A stretch of DNA of 64,000 bases from JAODBQ01 sp047602055 (lineage in GTDB: Bacteria > Actinomycetota > Acidimicrobiia > Acidimicrobiales > Ilumatobacteraceae): contig JASGIG010000001.1 in the NCBI GenBank assembly GCA_047602055.1, positions 3,286,001 to 3,350,000 of the forward strand, written 5' to 3'. Positions 27,019 through 36,131 of this stretch are shown here, in pieces. Below the pieces are notes generated by a model, which worked only from the letters and a program-made list of their open reading frames with translations, did no database searches and was not told the origin of the DNA. Every line of letters starts with the position of its first letter. Position 1 is the stretch's first letter. Both the position numbers and the translations under genes were made by a program.

Positions 27019-28745
27019 GGGGCACCCGTCCCGTCCGCATCGCCAACTGCTCGGGGTTCTTCGGCGACCGCATCTCGGCGGCGCGGGAGATGGTCGATCC
27101 GGCGGTGCTCGACGACAGCCCCGTCGACGTGCTGACCGGTGACTGGCTCGCCGAGCTGACGATGCTGATCCTGCACAAGCAGCGCGCCCGCGACGCCGAC
27201 GCCGGCTACGCCGGCACGTTCCTGACACAGATGGAGCAGGTGCTCGGCGCATGCCAGGAGCGCAACATCAAGATCGTCACCAACGCCGGTGGGCTCAACC
27301 CTGCGGGCTGCGCGAACAAGGTCCGCGACCTCGGCGTCCGCCTCGGCCTGAACGTCAAGGTCGCCCACGTCGAAGGCGACGACATCCTCGACCGGATCGA
27401 CGGCCTGCGCCCGCAGCTGACCAACCTGGACACCGGCGCCCCATTCACCGCCACCGCGGTCAGCGCCAACGCCTACCTCGGCGGCTGGGGCATCGCCCGC
27501 GCCCTCGCAGCAGGCGCCGACGTCGTCGTCTGCCCACGGGTCACCGACGCCGCCGTGGTCGTCGGACCGGCGGCGTGGTGGTGGGACTGGGCCGTCGACG
27601 ACTGGGACGCCCTCGCCGGTGCGGTCGTCGCCGGTCACGTCATCGAGTGCGGGGCGCAGGCCACCGGCGGCAACTACAGCTGGTTCGGCAACATCCCCGA
27701 GCCGGCCCGCCCACTCGGCTTCCCGATCGCCGAGATCGACCGCGACGGCAACACCGTCATCACCAAGCACCCCGGCACCGGCGGGATCGTGGACGTCGGC
27801 TCGGTGACTGCCCAGCTGCTCTACGAGATCGGCCCGCCGGCGTACCTCAACCCCGACGTCACCACCCACTTCGAGACGATCGAGGTCAGCCAGGACGGCC
27901 CCGACCGGGTCCTGCTGTCCGGGATCTGCGGCTCGCCCGCCCCCGACAAGGCCAAGGTCAGCATCAACTGCGAGGGCGGCTACCGCAACCGGATGACGTT
28001 CGTGCTCACCGGCCTCGACCAGCAGGCCAAGGCCGACTGGGTGCGCGAGCAGCTGTTCATCCGCCTCGGCGGCACCGACCAGTTCGACGAGGTCGACGTC
28101 CGCTTCGTCCCCGCGCCCTCCGACGCGATCGGCCAGGAGGCCGCGTCGGGCCGCCTGCACGTCAGCGTCAAGAGCACCGACGAGCGCCTCGTCGGGCGCA
28201 ACTTCTCCTCAGCCGTCGTCGAGCAGGGCCTCGCCAGCTACCCCGGCTTCTTCACCACCACGCCGCCAGGGCCCGCCCAGTCGTACGGCATGTTCTGGCC
28301 GGCCCTGGTGAGCACCGACGACCTCGCCCACGTCGTCGTCCACCCCGATGGTCACCGCGAGACCATCCCGTTCCCGCCGACCGGACCGGCCCGCGAGATC
28401 GAGCCGGCGACGGTCGACACCGAACCGGTCGGCCCCCCGCCCGGCGAGCCGCTGGGCAGCGTGTTCGCCGCCCGCTCCGGCGACAAGGGCGGCAACGCCA
28501 ACGTCGGCATCTACGCGCGGGACGACGCTGGCTACGCCTGGCTGCGGGACCACCTCACCACCGATGCGCTGCGCCGCCTGATCCCGGAGGCCGACGGCCT
28601 GGAGATCCGCCGTTACGAGCTGCCGAACCTCCACGCCCTCAACTTCGTCATCGTCGGCTACCTCGGCGACGGCGTCGCCGCGAGCACCGCCTTCGACCCC
28701 CAGGCCAAGGGCCTCGGCGAGTACCTCCGCAGCCGCGTGCTCTGA
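27015..28745 (+). CDS. AtuA-like (DUF1446) protein with C-terminal AtuA domain
   Basis: A 576-residue cytoplasmic protein. Residues 1-450 match DUF1446/AtuA (RIANCSGFFGDR, NAGGLNPAGCA, VVVCPRVTDAAVVVGP, ECGAQATGGNYSWF). The last 110 residues, starting LGSVFAARSGDKGGNANVGIYAR, are the separate AtuA C-terminal domain seen fused in many actinobacteria. AtuA is needed for acyclic terpene (citronellol/geranyl-CoA) use in Pseudomonas, but its chemistry is unknown. Translational coupling to the carboxylase genes suggests it works on the same branched acyl-CoA. Confidence 0.85.
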   Translation: MRGTRPVRIANCSGFFGDRISAAREMVDPAVLDDSPVDVLTGDWLAELTMLILHKQRARDADAGYAGTFLTQMEQVLGACQERNIKIVTNAGGLNPAGCANKVRDLGVRLGLNVKVAHVEGDDILDRIDGLRPQLTNLDTGAPFTATAVSANAYLGGWGIARALAAGADVVVCPRVTDAAVVVGPAAWWWDWAVDDWDALAGAVVAGHVIECGAQATGGNYSWFGNIPEPARPLGFPIAEIDRDGNTVITKHPGTGGIVDVGSVTAQLLYEIGPPAYLNPDVTTHFETIEVSQDGPDRVLLSGICGSPAPDKAKVSINCEGGYRNRMTFVLTGLDQQAKADWVREQLFIRLGGTDQFDEVDVRFVPAPSDAIGQEAASGRLHVSVKSTDERLVGRNFSSAVVEQGLASYPGFFTTTPPGPAQSYGMFWPALVSTDDLAHVVVHPDGHRETIPFPPTGPAREIEPATVDTEPVGPPPGEPLGSVFAARSGDKGGNANVGIYARDDAGYAWLRDHLTTDALRRLIPEADGLEIRRYELPNLHALNFVIVGYLGDGVAASTAFDPQAKGLGEYLRSRVL

Positions 28746-28751
28746 CATCGC

Positions 28752-28794
28752 GCGATTCGAGATGTGCCGCACCGGTGCGCACATCTCGCATCGC
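28752..28794. repeat. dispersed palindrome, family A, copy 2
   Basis: GCGATTCGAGATGTGC is followed by GCGCACATCTCGCATCGC, an almost perfect inverted repeat, six bases after the AtuA-like gene's stop. It differs from copy 1 by one base in the right arm. Confidence 0.85.
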
Positions 28795-28813
28795 ACCCGG
28801 CCACGTGCTCACC

Positions 28814-28856
28814 GCGATTCGAGATGCGCTGCGTCCCTGCGCACATCTCGCATCGC
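28814..28856. repeat. dispersed palindrome, family A, copy 3
   Basis: GCGATTCGAGATGCGCTGCG and GCGCACATCTCGCATCGC form the third copy, in direct orientation to copy 2 and 19 bases from it. It borders the remnant gene that follows on the other strand. Confidence 0.85.
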
Positions 28857-28858
28857 GT

Positions 28859-28962
28859 CAGGCGGCGCGCAGGCTCCGGGCGTCCGATCAATGTCGTCGG
28901 CACGAAGTTCGCGCTGTCGATCCGCTCGACCGAGACCGACCCGATCTTCCACCGCCCGCCGC

Positions 28963-28966
<4 letters not shown>
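28859..28966 (-). pseudogene. truncated gene start, possibly MBL-fold hydrolase N-terminus
   Basis: An ATG overlapping the response regulator's stop (ATGA) opens a frame beginning MSGGRWKIGSVSVERIDSAN, with normal codon bias for 36 codons. It then runs straight into palindrome copy 3, where the codons become meaningless. The first residues resemble the opening of metallo-beta-lactamase-fold hydrolases (WKIG.V.V), but too little is left to be sure. It was probably the second gene of the response regulator operon before a deletion. Confidence 0.4.
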
Positions 28967-29658
<692 letters not shown>

Positions 29659-29873
29659 TCGCGCGGGCACCCCTCTCCGTGTTTGATCTGTTACAGAAAA
29701 CGCACACACGACGCGTCGTCCCGTCACATTGCGGCGTCAACATAGTGGCTGTTCACGCTGCCTCGGTGGGGCGCCTTCCTCCCCCTGGTGCCTCACCGGC
29801 AGCGGCGTTCTGCCGGCTCCCACCGACCCGTCCGCCCCGATCCTGCGGGATCACGAGTCGAAAGGTGCAGTCG

Positions 29874-30227
29874 ATGCCGCCGACGCTCACCATCTCCACC
29901 GACGTCGATCGTCGTGTCCTCATGGTCCACGTGGCCGGGCCGCTCGTGTCGCTCGACGACGGCGATCTGCTGCACGACGCCTGCCTCGCGGCACCCTCCG
30001 GCTTCGGCATCCTCGTCAACCTCTCCGCCGTCACCCGGGTCTCGCCGACGAACCTCGCCGAGCTGCGCCGCCTGGCCCGCCAGCTCGCCGACAACGGCCA
30101 CCAGGTGGCCTTCGTGTGCACCGAGCTGATGCTGCGCGCCGAGCTGGTCGTCGGCGATCTCGACAGCGCCGCGCCGGTGCTGGCCACCGACGAGCAGGCC
30201 GTCCCGCTGCTCAGCGCCGCCGCCTGA
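29874..30227 (+). CDS. STAS-domain protein (anti-anti-sigma factor-like)
   Basis: A 117-residue protein. The strand-helix pattern HVAGPLVSLDDGDLLHDAC, ILVNLSAVTRVSPTNLAELRRLARQLADNG and VAFVCTELMLRAELVV is that of STAS domains. The usual DxSxxxxxDSxG phosphorylation site is replaced by VNLSAVTRVSPT, so it is not a standard phosphorylatable antagonist. The ATG is preceded by AAAGGTG. It may help signalling with the kinase encoded next, though a repeat lies between them. Confidence 0.6.
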   Translation: MPPTLTISTDVDRRVLMVHVAGPLVSLDDGDLLHDACLAAPSGFGILVNLSAVTRVSPTNLAELRRLARQLADNGHQVAFVCTELMLRAELVVGDLDSAAPVLATDEQAVPLLSAAA

Positions 30228-30284
30228 CCGACCGCGCGCTCCCCCGCCCTGCGCCGCCTGAGCGGCCGCGCAGATTCGAGGAGC

Positions 30285-30385
30285 GGCGAGCGCCGAAGCA
30301 GAGCGGAGGTGGCGAGCACGGCAGGCGCAGGGAGCGGCTTCGCCGCGACCGAAGCGCGAACAGGATGTGCGACCGAAGCACGAAC
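30285..30385 (+). repeat. dispersed GC-rich repeat, family B (long copy)
   Basis: The copy starts GGCGAGCGCCGAAGCAGAGC and continues GGCGAGCACGGCAGGCGCAG, then GGAGCGGCTTCGCCGCGACC with a GCGGCTTCGCCGC hairpin. The last unit, GCGACCGAAGC(G/A)CGAAC, is duplicated. It fills the space between the STAS gene and the kinase start, and may carry the kinase's leader. Confidence 0.75.
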
Positions 30386-30405
30386 AGCACGGGCACACTG
30401 TGCCG

Positions 30406-31804
30406 ATGGCCCGACCGTTCCGCCGCACGCTGCGGCTGCGCACCCGGGTCACGCTGTTCTTCAGCATCACCGCACTCGTCGCCAGCCTCGCGCTCGCCAT
30501 CGTCACGTACACGCTGGCCCGCTCGTTCCTCACCTCGCAGCGCGAGAGCGTGGCCCGGACCCAGGCGTTCAGCAATGCCAACGGGTTCAAGACCACGCTG
30601 CAGAACCAGCCCGGGATCACCTCCGAGGAGATCACGATCCTGATGCGCGGCGTGCCGACGGGGAAGCTCCGGCTTCGCGATGCTGCAGATCTTCTCGCCG
30701 GCCGGCGAGCGTCTGTTCCTCTCCGACCAGAACTTCCAGGAGGAGGCGTTCCCATCGTCGCTGCGCGACCTCGTGGCCATGCGGCAGAGCGGGCAGCAAC
30801 GCTTCTCGCTCAACAGCGAGCCGTACGTCGCGGTCGGCGTGTACATCCGCGCCGTCGACGCCAGCTACTTCGAAGCGTTCCCGATGACCGACACGAACCG
30901 CACGCTGCGCTACCTGGCGACGGCGCTGGCCATCGGCGCCGGCGTGACGACGCTGATCGCCGCCGGCCTCGGCTGGTGGACGAGCCGGCGCCTGCTGCGG
31001 CCGCTCTCACGCGTCTCGATCGCCGCCAGCGAGATCGCCGGCGGTGGCCTCGACGCCCGCATGGCACCCGAGGAGGATCCCGACCTCGCCCTGCTGGCGA
31101 CCTCGTTCAACGGGATGGCCGACGCCGTGCAGACCCGCATCGAGCGTGAGGTCCGCTTCGCCTCCGACGTGTCCCACGAGCTGCGCTCGCCGATCACCGC
31201 GCTGGCCGCGGCGGTCGAGGTGCTCGACGGTCGGCGCAACGACCTGCCCGAGCGCAGCCAGCAGGCGCTCGACGTCGTCGTCGGCCAGGTACGCCGCTTC
31301 GATCAGATGGTGATGGACCTGCTCGAGCTGTCGCGCATCGACGCCGGCACCACCGAGCTGCAGCGTGAACCGGTCGACCCGTACGAGCTGATCTCACGCG
31401 TCGCCCACCGCTACGGGTTCGGCGCGATCGCGATCGAGGTGGACCCGGAGCTGACCACGCCGGTGCTGATCGACAAGCTGCGCTTCGAGCGGATCCTCGC
31501 CAACCTGCTGGAGAACGCCCGTGAGCACGCCGGTGGCCCGACGAAGGTGACGGCCGCACCGTACGGGCGTCACGGCATGGTGCTCGGCGTGGAGGATGCC
31601 GGACCTGGCGTCGCCCGCAGCGAGCGGGTCCGCATCTTCGAGCGCTTCGCCCGAGGCTCGGCGGCCCGCCACCGCATCGGCACCGGCCTCGGGCTTGCCC
31701 TGGTCGTCGAGCACGCCGAGGCCCACGGCGGCGAGGCGTGGGCGGACGATCGCGCCGGCGGCGGCGCGGTGTTCAAGGTGACGTTCGGGGACGTGGTCGC
31801 ATGA
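30406..31804 (+). CDS. sensor histidine kinase, frameshifted in the sensor domain
   Basis: A membrane kinase with an N-terminal helix (VTLFFSITALVASLALAIVTY), an extracytoplasmic sensor, a second helix (LAIGAGVTTLIAAGLGWW), HAMP and a HisKA domain with the phospho-accepting His in FASDVSHELRSPITAL. The ATPase domain has N box ILANLLENAREHA, VEDAGPGV and GTGLGLALV. At 30662-30670 GGAAGCTCC breaks the frame; one A fewer gives TGSSGFAMLQIF and a single 465-residue protein. It is coupled (ATGA) to the GerMN lipoprotein gene, like MtrB with LpqB. Confidence 0.83.
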
Positions 31805-32535
31805 GGCGCCGGCTCGCCCTGTTTGCCACGCTCGCGGTGATGACGACCATCGCCGGCGCATGCGGTGTCAACGACAGCGGCAACGCCCAGCGGATCACCC
31901 CCGGCCTCGGCCTCGACGACGCGGCACCGACGACGTCGACGACGACGACCACCACCACCACCACCACGACCCCGACGGCGAGCACCACCGAGACGACGGC
32001 GTCGACGACCACGACGACGCTGGTGCAGACCGAGCTGGTCCAGCTGTGGTTCATCTCCGGCACGCAGCTCAACGAGATCAAGTCGTTGATGCCGTACCCG
32101 GCGTCGCTCGGTCAGGTGCTCGCTGCGCTGCAGCGCGGTCCCGGCGAGCTGGCCGCGGCCACCTTGCGCAACGCGGTGCCGGCGTCGCCCACGCTGACGG
32201 TCAAGGACAACGGCGACGGCACCGCCACGGTCGACCTGCCCGTCGACTTCTTCGGCACGATCCCCGGCCCCGATCAACGGCTGGCGATCGGTCAGATCGT
32301 GGTGACGCTGACGCTGCGGCCCGGCATCGGCAGCGTCAGGTTCACCCAGGGCGGCGACGACGCCGCGGTGATCCTCGGCGGCGGTGAGCAGAGCAGCAAG
32401 GGTCAGCTGGTGACCCGCGCCGACTACGCCACGCTGACCGGCGAGGCGCCACCGTCGGCCACCACGGCGACCGCGGCCACCACGACGGCGGCGCCGGAGC
32501 CGCCAGTCGCCGAGACCACGGTGGCCCCGGGATGA
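31801..32535 (+). CDS. GerMN-domain lipoprotein (LpqB-like position)
   Basis: A 244-residue lipoprotein. The signal peptide ends in lipobox IAGACG. A low-complexity Thr-rich spacer (about residues 40-75) is followed by a GerMN domain: LVQLWFISGTQLNEIK, LAALQRGPGELAAATLRNAVP, and TVDLPVDFFGTIPGPDQRLAIGQIVVTL. A second Thr/Ala tail closes the protein. In mycobacteria LpqB, which contains GerMN, modulates the MtrB kinase. The same gene order here suggests a similar accessory role, which is inference. Confidence 0.8.
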   Translation: MRRRLALFATLAVMTTIAGACGVNDSGNAQRITPGLGLDDAAPTTSTTTTTTTTTTTPTASTTETTASTTTTTLVQTELVQLWFISGTQLNEIKSLMPYPASLGQVLAALQRGPGELAAATLRNAVPASPTLTVKDNGDGTATVDLPVDFFGTIPGPDQRLAIGQIVVTLTLRPGIGSVRFTQGGDDAAVILGGGEQSSKGQLVTRADYATLTGEAPPSATTATAATTTAAPEPPVAETTVAPG

Positions 32536-33377
32536 GCTTTCACAGCGGCTTCGTGACGCTCGTCGGGCGGCCGAACGTCGGCAAGTCGACGTTGGTCAAC
32601 GCGATCTGCGGCGAGAAGGTGTCGATCGTCAGCGACAAGCCGCAGACGACCCGCACCCGGGTGCGCGGCATCCTCAACCGCGACGACGCCCAGCTCGTGC
32701 TGGTCGACACGCCCGGGCTGCACAAGCCGACGACGGCGCTCGGCGAGCGGGTCAACGCGACGGCACTCGACAGCGTCGACGACGTCGACGTCGTCTGCCT
32801 CGTGCTCGACGCCACCAAGCCGTTCGGCCGCGGCGACGAGTGGGTCGCGGCGCGCGTCGACATCGCCCACGCCGTCGTCGTGGTCAACAAGGTCGACCGC
32901 GCCGGGCGCGCCGCCGTGCTCGCCCAGCTCGCCGCGGCGGCGAGCCTCGGCGCGGCGGCGTACTTCCCGGTGTCGGCGCGCACGGGCGAGGGCGTCCCGG
33001 CGCTCGTCGACCACCTCGTCGCGCTGCTGCCGGACGGCCCGGCGTACTTCCCCACCGACGTCGTCAGCGAGCTGCCGGAGGAGACGTGGGTGGCCGAGCT
33101 GGTGCGTGAGCAACTGCTCGCCGTCACCCGCGACGAGCTGCCGTACAGCATCGCGACGCGGGTCACCGAGTGGGAGTGGCCGCGCATCCGCTGCGAGATC
33201 GTCGTCGAGCGCGAGAGCCAGAAGGGCATGGTCATCGGCAAGCGCGGCAGCGTGCTCAAGGAGGTCGGGACACGTGTGCGCGCCCAGCTGCCGCAAGGCG
33301 CGTACCTCGAGCTGGTGGTCAAGGTCGACAAGGACTGGCAGCACCGCGCCGACCGCGTCGAACGCCTTGGGTACTGA
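32532..33377 (+). CDS. era: GTPase Era
   Basis: A 281-residue GTPase that helps 16S rRNA maturation and 30S assembly. G1 is GRPNVGKSTL, G2 lies in KPQTTRTRVRG, G3 is DTPGLHKP and G4 is NKVD. The C-terminal KH domain has KGMVIGKRGSVLKEVGTRVR. Its ATG overlaps the lipoprotein gene's stop by four bases. The ybeY-phoH genes, which often neighbour era, are elsewhere in this window. Confidence 0.95.
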   Translation: MSFHSGFVTLVGRPNVGKSTLVNAICGEKVSIVSDKPQTTRTRVRGILNRDDAQLVLVDTPGLHKPTTALGERVNATALDSVDDVDVVCLVLDATKPFGRGDEWVAARVDIAHAVVVVNKVDRAGRAAVLAQLAAAASLGAAAYFPVSARTGEGVPALVDHLVALLPDGPAYFPTDVVSELPEETWVAELVREQLLAVTRDELPYSIATRVTEWEWPRIRCEIVVERESQKGMVIGKRGSVLKEVGTRVRAQLPQGAYLELVVKVDKDWQHRADRVERLGY

Positions 33378-33380
33378 TCA

Positions 33381-33431
33381 GCTCGCGCTCCGGTCGCAGC
33401 CAAGCTGCTCCCTGCGCCTGCCGGGCTCGCC
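33381..33431 (-). repeat. dispersed GC-rich repeat, family B (inverted copy)
   Basis: Read on the minus strand it gives GGCGAGCCCGGCAGGCGCAG, then GGAGCAGCTTGGCTGCGACC and GGAGCGCGAGC. It starts three bases after the era stop, in the opposite direction to the other copies. Confidence 0.75.
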
Positions 33432-33561
33432 GAGTCTGGAATCGGTGTTGACCCCAACGGGGGCCGCAGGAGTCACGCCCGGATAACGTTGCGCGCCGCC
33501 AGTAGTTTCGTTTAGGTTCCCTCCGACCGGGCCCTAACTGTGCCCGACGTCACTTCGGGGG

Positions 33562-34332
33562 GTGGGGCACTTGGGCGTGCTCGATGTCGATGAGATCACG
33601 GTGCGCTTCGGTGGCGTCACCGCGCTCGACTCGCTGACGTTCAGCGTCGAGCAGGGCCAGATCTGCGGTTTGATCGGCCCCAACGGCGCCGGCAAGACGA
33701 CGATGTTCAACGTCATCAGCCGGATCTACAACCCGACCGAGGGACGGATCACGTTCGACGGTCACGACCTGCTGTCGACCCGAGCGTCGACGATCTCGCG
33801 GGTCGGGATCTTCCGGACGTTCCAGAACCTCGCGCTGTGGCCCGGCATGACCGTGCTCGACAACGTGATGGTCGGCGCCCACACGAAGTCGAAGGCCAAG
33901 GCGATCTCGTCGGCGTTCCGAGTCGGGATGCGCGGCGAGGAGAAGCGGCTGGCCGTGCGGGCCTACGACCTGCTCGACCAGCTCGGCCTGGCCGACGTCG
34001 CCTTCCAGCGTGCGCAGGGCCTGCCGTACGGCACGCTCAAGCGCATCGAGCTGGCGCGAGCACTCGCCGGCGAGCCGAAGATGCTGATGCTCGACGAGCC
34101 GGCCAGCGGCCTGACCCACAGCGAGGTCGACGAGCTCGCTGCACTCGTCAAGCAGCTGCGCGACGACTTCAACCTCACGGTGCTGCTCGTGGAACACCAC
34201 ATGGCCATGGTCATGGGCATCTCCGACCACATCGTCGTGCTCGACTTCGGCCGGCGCATCGCCACCGGATCGCCGAGGGAGGTCGCCAGCGACCCGCGGG
34301 TGATCGAGGCCTACCTGGGAGAGTCGAAGTGA
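33562..34332 (+). CDS. livG: branched-chain amino acid-type ABC transporter ATPase LivG
   Basis: A 256-residue ATPase. Walker A is GPNGAGKTT, then IFRTFQNLALWPGMTVLDNVMVG, typical of LivG. The signature region is the degenerate LPYGTLKRIELARAL and Walker B is MLMLDEPASGL, both normal in LivG. The last residues VIEAYLGESK are standard. The GTG start leads directly into LDVDEITVRFGG. It opens the five-gene Liv-type operon; the actual substrate may be any of the amides, urea or amino acids carried by this family. Confidence 0.88.
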   Translation: MGHLGVLDVDEITVRFGGVTALDSLTFSVEQGQICGLIGPNGAGKTTMFNVISRIYNPTEGRITFDGHDLLSTRASTISRVGIFRTFQNLALWPGMTVLDNVMVGAHTKSKAKAISSAFRVGMRGEEKRLAVRAYDLLDQLGLADVAFQRAQGLPYGTLKRIELARALAGEPKMLMLDEPASGLTHSEVDELAALVKQLRDDFNLTVLLVEHHMAMVMGISDHIVVLDFGRRIATGSPREVASDPRVIEAYLGESK

Positions 34333-35087
34333 CCGTCAGCGATTCGTCCTCGCTGACGGCGGCGGACGCCGCGCCTCGCGATGCCCTGCTGCGCGTCGCC
34401 GGGCTGCGCGCCAGCTACGGCCAGATCGAGGCACTGCACGGCGTCGACTTCTACGTCAGCCGCGGCGAGGTCGTGGTCATCCTCGGGGCCAACGGCGCCG
34501 GCAAGACCACCACGCTGCGGGCGATCTGCCAGATGGTCGCGACGAAGGGCGCCGTCGAACTCGAGGGCACGAGCATCGCCGGCAGGTCGACCACGGAGAT
34601 CACCCGGCGCGGCGTCGCCCACGTGCCCCAGGGCCGCGGCACGCTTGCCGACCTGTCGGTCGAGGACAACCTGTACGCCGGGGCGTACATCCGCAAGGAC
34701 AAGGAGGTCGGCACCGACATCGACAAGTGGTACACGGTGTTCCCCCGCCTCAAGGAGCGCCGCACCCAGCTCGCCGGCAGCCTCTCCGGCGGCGAGCAGC
34801 AGATGCTCGCCGTGGCCCGAGCGCTGATGTCGCGACCGAAGCTGCTGCTGCTCGACGAGCCGTCGCTCGGCCTCGCGCCGATCATCGTCCAGGGCCTGTT
34901 CCAACGCTTCGGCGAGATGAACAAGGCCGACGGCACGACCATGCTCGTCGTCGAGCAGAACGCAAACCTCGCGCTGGACATCGCCGACCGGGCCTACGTG
35001 CTCGAGGCCGGCGAGACGGTGCTGACCGGAACCGCCGACGACCTGCGTCACGACGCCGGCGTCCGCAAGGCCTACCTGGGTTACTGA
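34329..35087 (+). CDS. livF: branched-chain amino acid-type ABC transporter ATPase LivF
   Basis: A 252-residue ATPase paired with LivG. Walker A is GANGAGKTTTLRAI, signature LSGGEQQMLAVARALM, Walker B LLLLDEPSLGLAP, and the C-terminal end VRKAYLGY. The VAHVPQGRGTLADLSVEDNL motif is specific to LivF. Its GTG overlaps the livG stop (GTGA). Confidence 0.9.
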   Translation: MTVSDSSSLTAADAAPRDALLRVAGLRASYGQIEALHGVDFYVSRGEVVVILGANGAGKTTTLRAICQMVATKGAVELEGTSIAGRSTTEITRRGVAHVPQGRGTLADLSVEDNLYAGAYIRKDKEVGTDIDKWYTVFPRLKERRTQLAGSLSGGEQQMLAVARALMSRPKLLLLDEPSLGLAPIIVQGLFQRFGEMNKADGTTMLVVEQNANLALDIADRAYVLEAGETVLTGTADDLRHDAGVRKAYLGY

Positions 35088-35096
35088 GGAGTCGAC

Positions 35097-36131
35097 GTGA
35101 ACACGGTGAACACCATCAACGACCAGGTCAGCGAGACCTACTCCCTGCTGGACCGGATCGGCAAGAAGAAGCTCAGGAACATCGGCGTCCTCGTCGTCAT
35201 CCTGCTCGTGCTGTCGATCCTGGCGATCGCCGGCGACGGCTGGGACCTGTTCATCCAGCGAGTCTTCAACGGGTTGAACAACGGCTTCATCTACTCGGCG
35301 ATGGCCCTCGCGCTGGTCCTCATCTACAAGGCGACCGGCGTCGTCAACTTCGCCCAGGGCGACATGGCGATGTTCGGCACGTTCATCTGCTACGTGTTCG
35401 CCGTCAACGTCGGGTTCCCGGCGTGGCTCGCGGTCCTGGCCGGCATGGCCACGTCCGCCGCTGGGGCGGCGGTCATCGAGCGGGTGCTGATCCGTCCGTT
35501 CGACCCACGCAACCACCTGGCGATCACCATCGTCACCCTCGGTCTGCTGCTCGTGCTCAACTCGATGGCCGGCGTCATCTGGGGCTACGACCCGCGGGCG
35601 TTCCCGACGCCGTTCCCGCTGCGGAACAAGTCGTTCTCGTTCCTCGGCGCGCAGATCCAATGGACGAGCCTGTTCACCTGGATCACGATCGTCGCCGCCG
35701 TGCTGCTCGTCTCGCTGCTGCTCAACAAGACGAAGATCGGCCTGGCGTTCCGCTCGGTGTCGAGCAACCTGGAGTCCAGCGAGCTGGTCGGCATCCACGT
35801 CGGGCGCACCCTGCAGTTCGGCTGGGCGCTGGCCGCGGCGATGGGCACGCTCGCCGGTTCGCTCATCGCCAACACGACGCTGCTCGACCCCAACTTCATG
35901 AGCCGGGTGCTCATCTACTCGTTCGCGGCAGCGACGCTCGGAGGCCTCGACAGTCTCGGCGGTGCGGTGCTCGCCGGCATCATCATCGGTGAGGTCGAGA
36001 CGATGGCCGGTGGCTACATCGACTTCATCGGCTCGACGCTGGCGCCGACGGTGGCCCTGTTCGTCATCGTCGTCGTCCTGCTGATCAGACCGAACGGCCT
36101 GTTCGGCTCGAAGCGGGTGGAGCGAGTCTGA
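35097..36131 (+). CDS. livH: branched-chain amino acid-type ABC transporter permease LivH
   Basis: A 344-residue permease with about eight helices. Conserved segments are GLNNGFIYSAMALALVLIYKATGVVNFAQGDMAMFG and LGGLDSLGGAVLAGIIIGEVE. An unusually long 45-residue N-terminal extension precedes the first LivH helix and itself has one hydrophobic stretch (IGVLVVILLVLSILAIAG). It abuts livM, whose ATG shares a base with its stop. Confidence 0.88.
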   Translation: MNTVNTINDQVSETYSLLDRIGKKKLRNIGVLVVILLVLSILAIAGDGWDLFIQRVFNGLNNGFIYSAMALALVLIYKATGVVNFAQGDMAMFGTFICYVFAVNVGFPAWLAVLAGMATSAAGAAVIERVLIRPFDPRNHLAITIVTLGLLLVLNSMAGVIWGYDPRAFPTPFPLRNKSFSFLGAQIQWTSLFTWITIVAAVLLVSLLLNKTKIGLAFRSVSSNLESSELVGIHVGRTLQFGWALAAAMGTLAGSLIANTTLLDPNFMSRVLIYSFAAATLGGLDSLGGAVLAGIIIGEVETMAGGYIDFIGSTLAPTVALFVIVVVLLIRPNGLFGSKRVERV

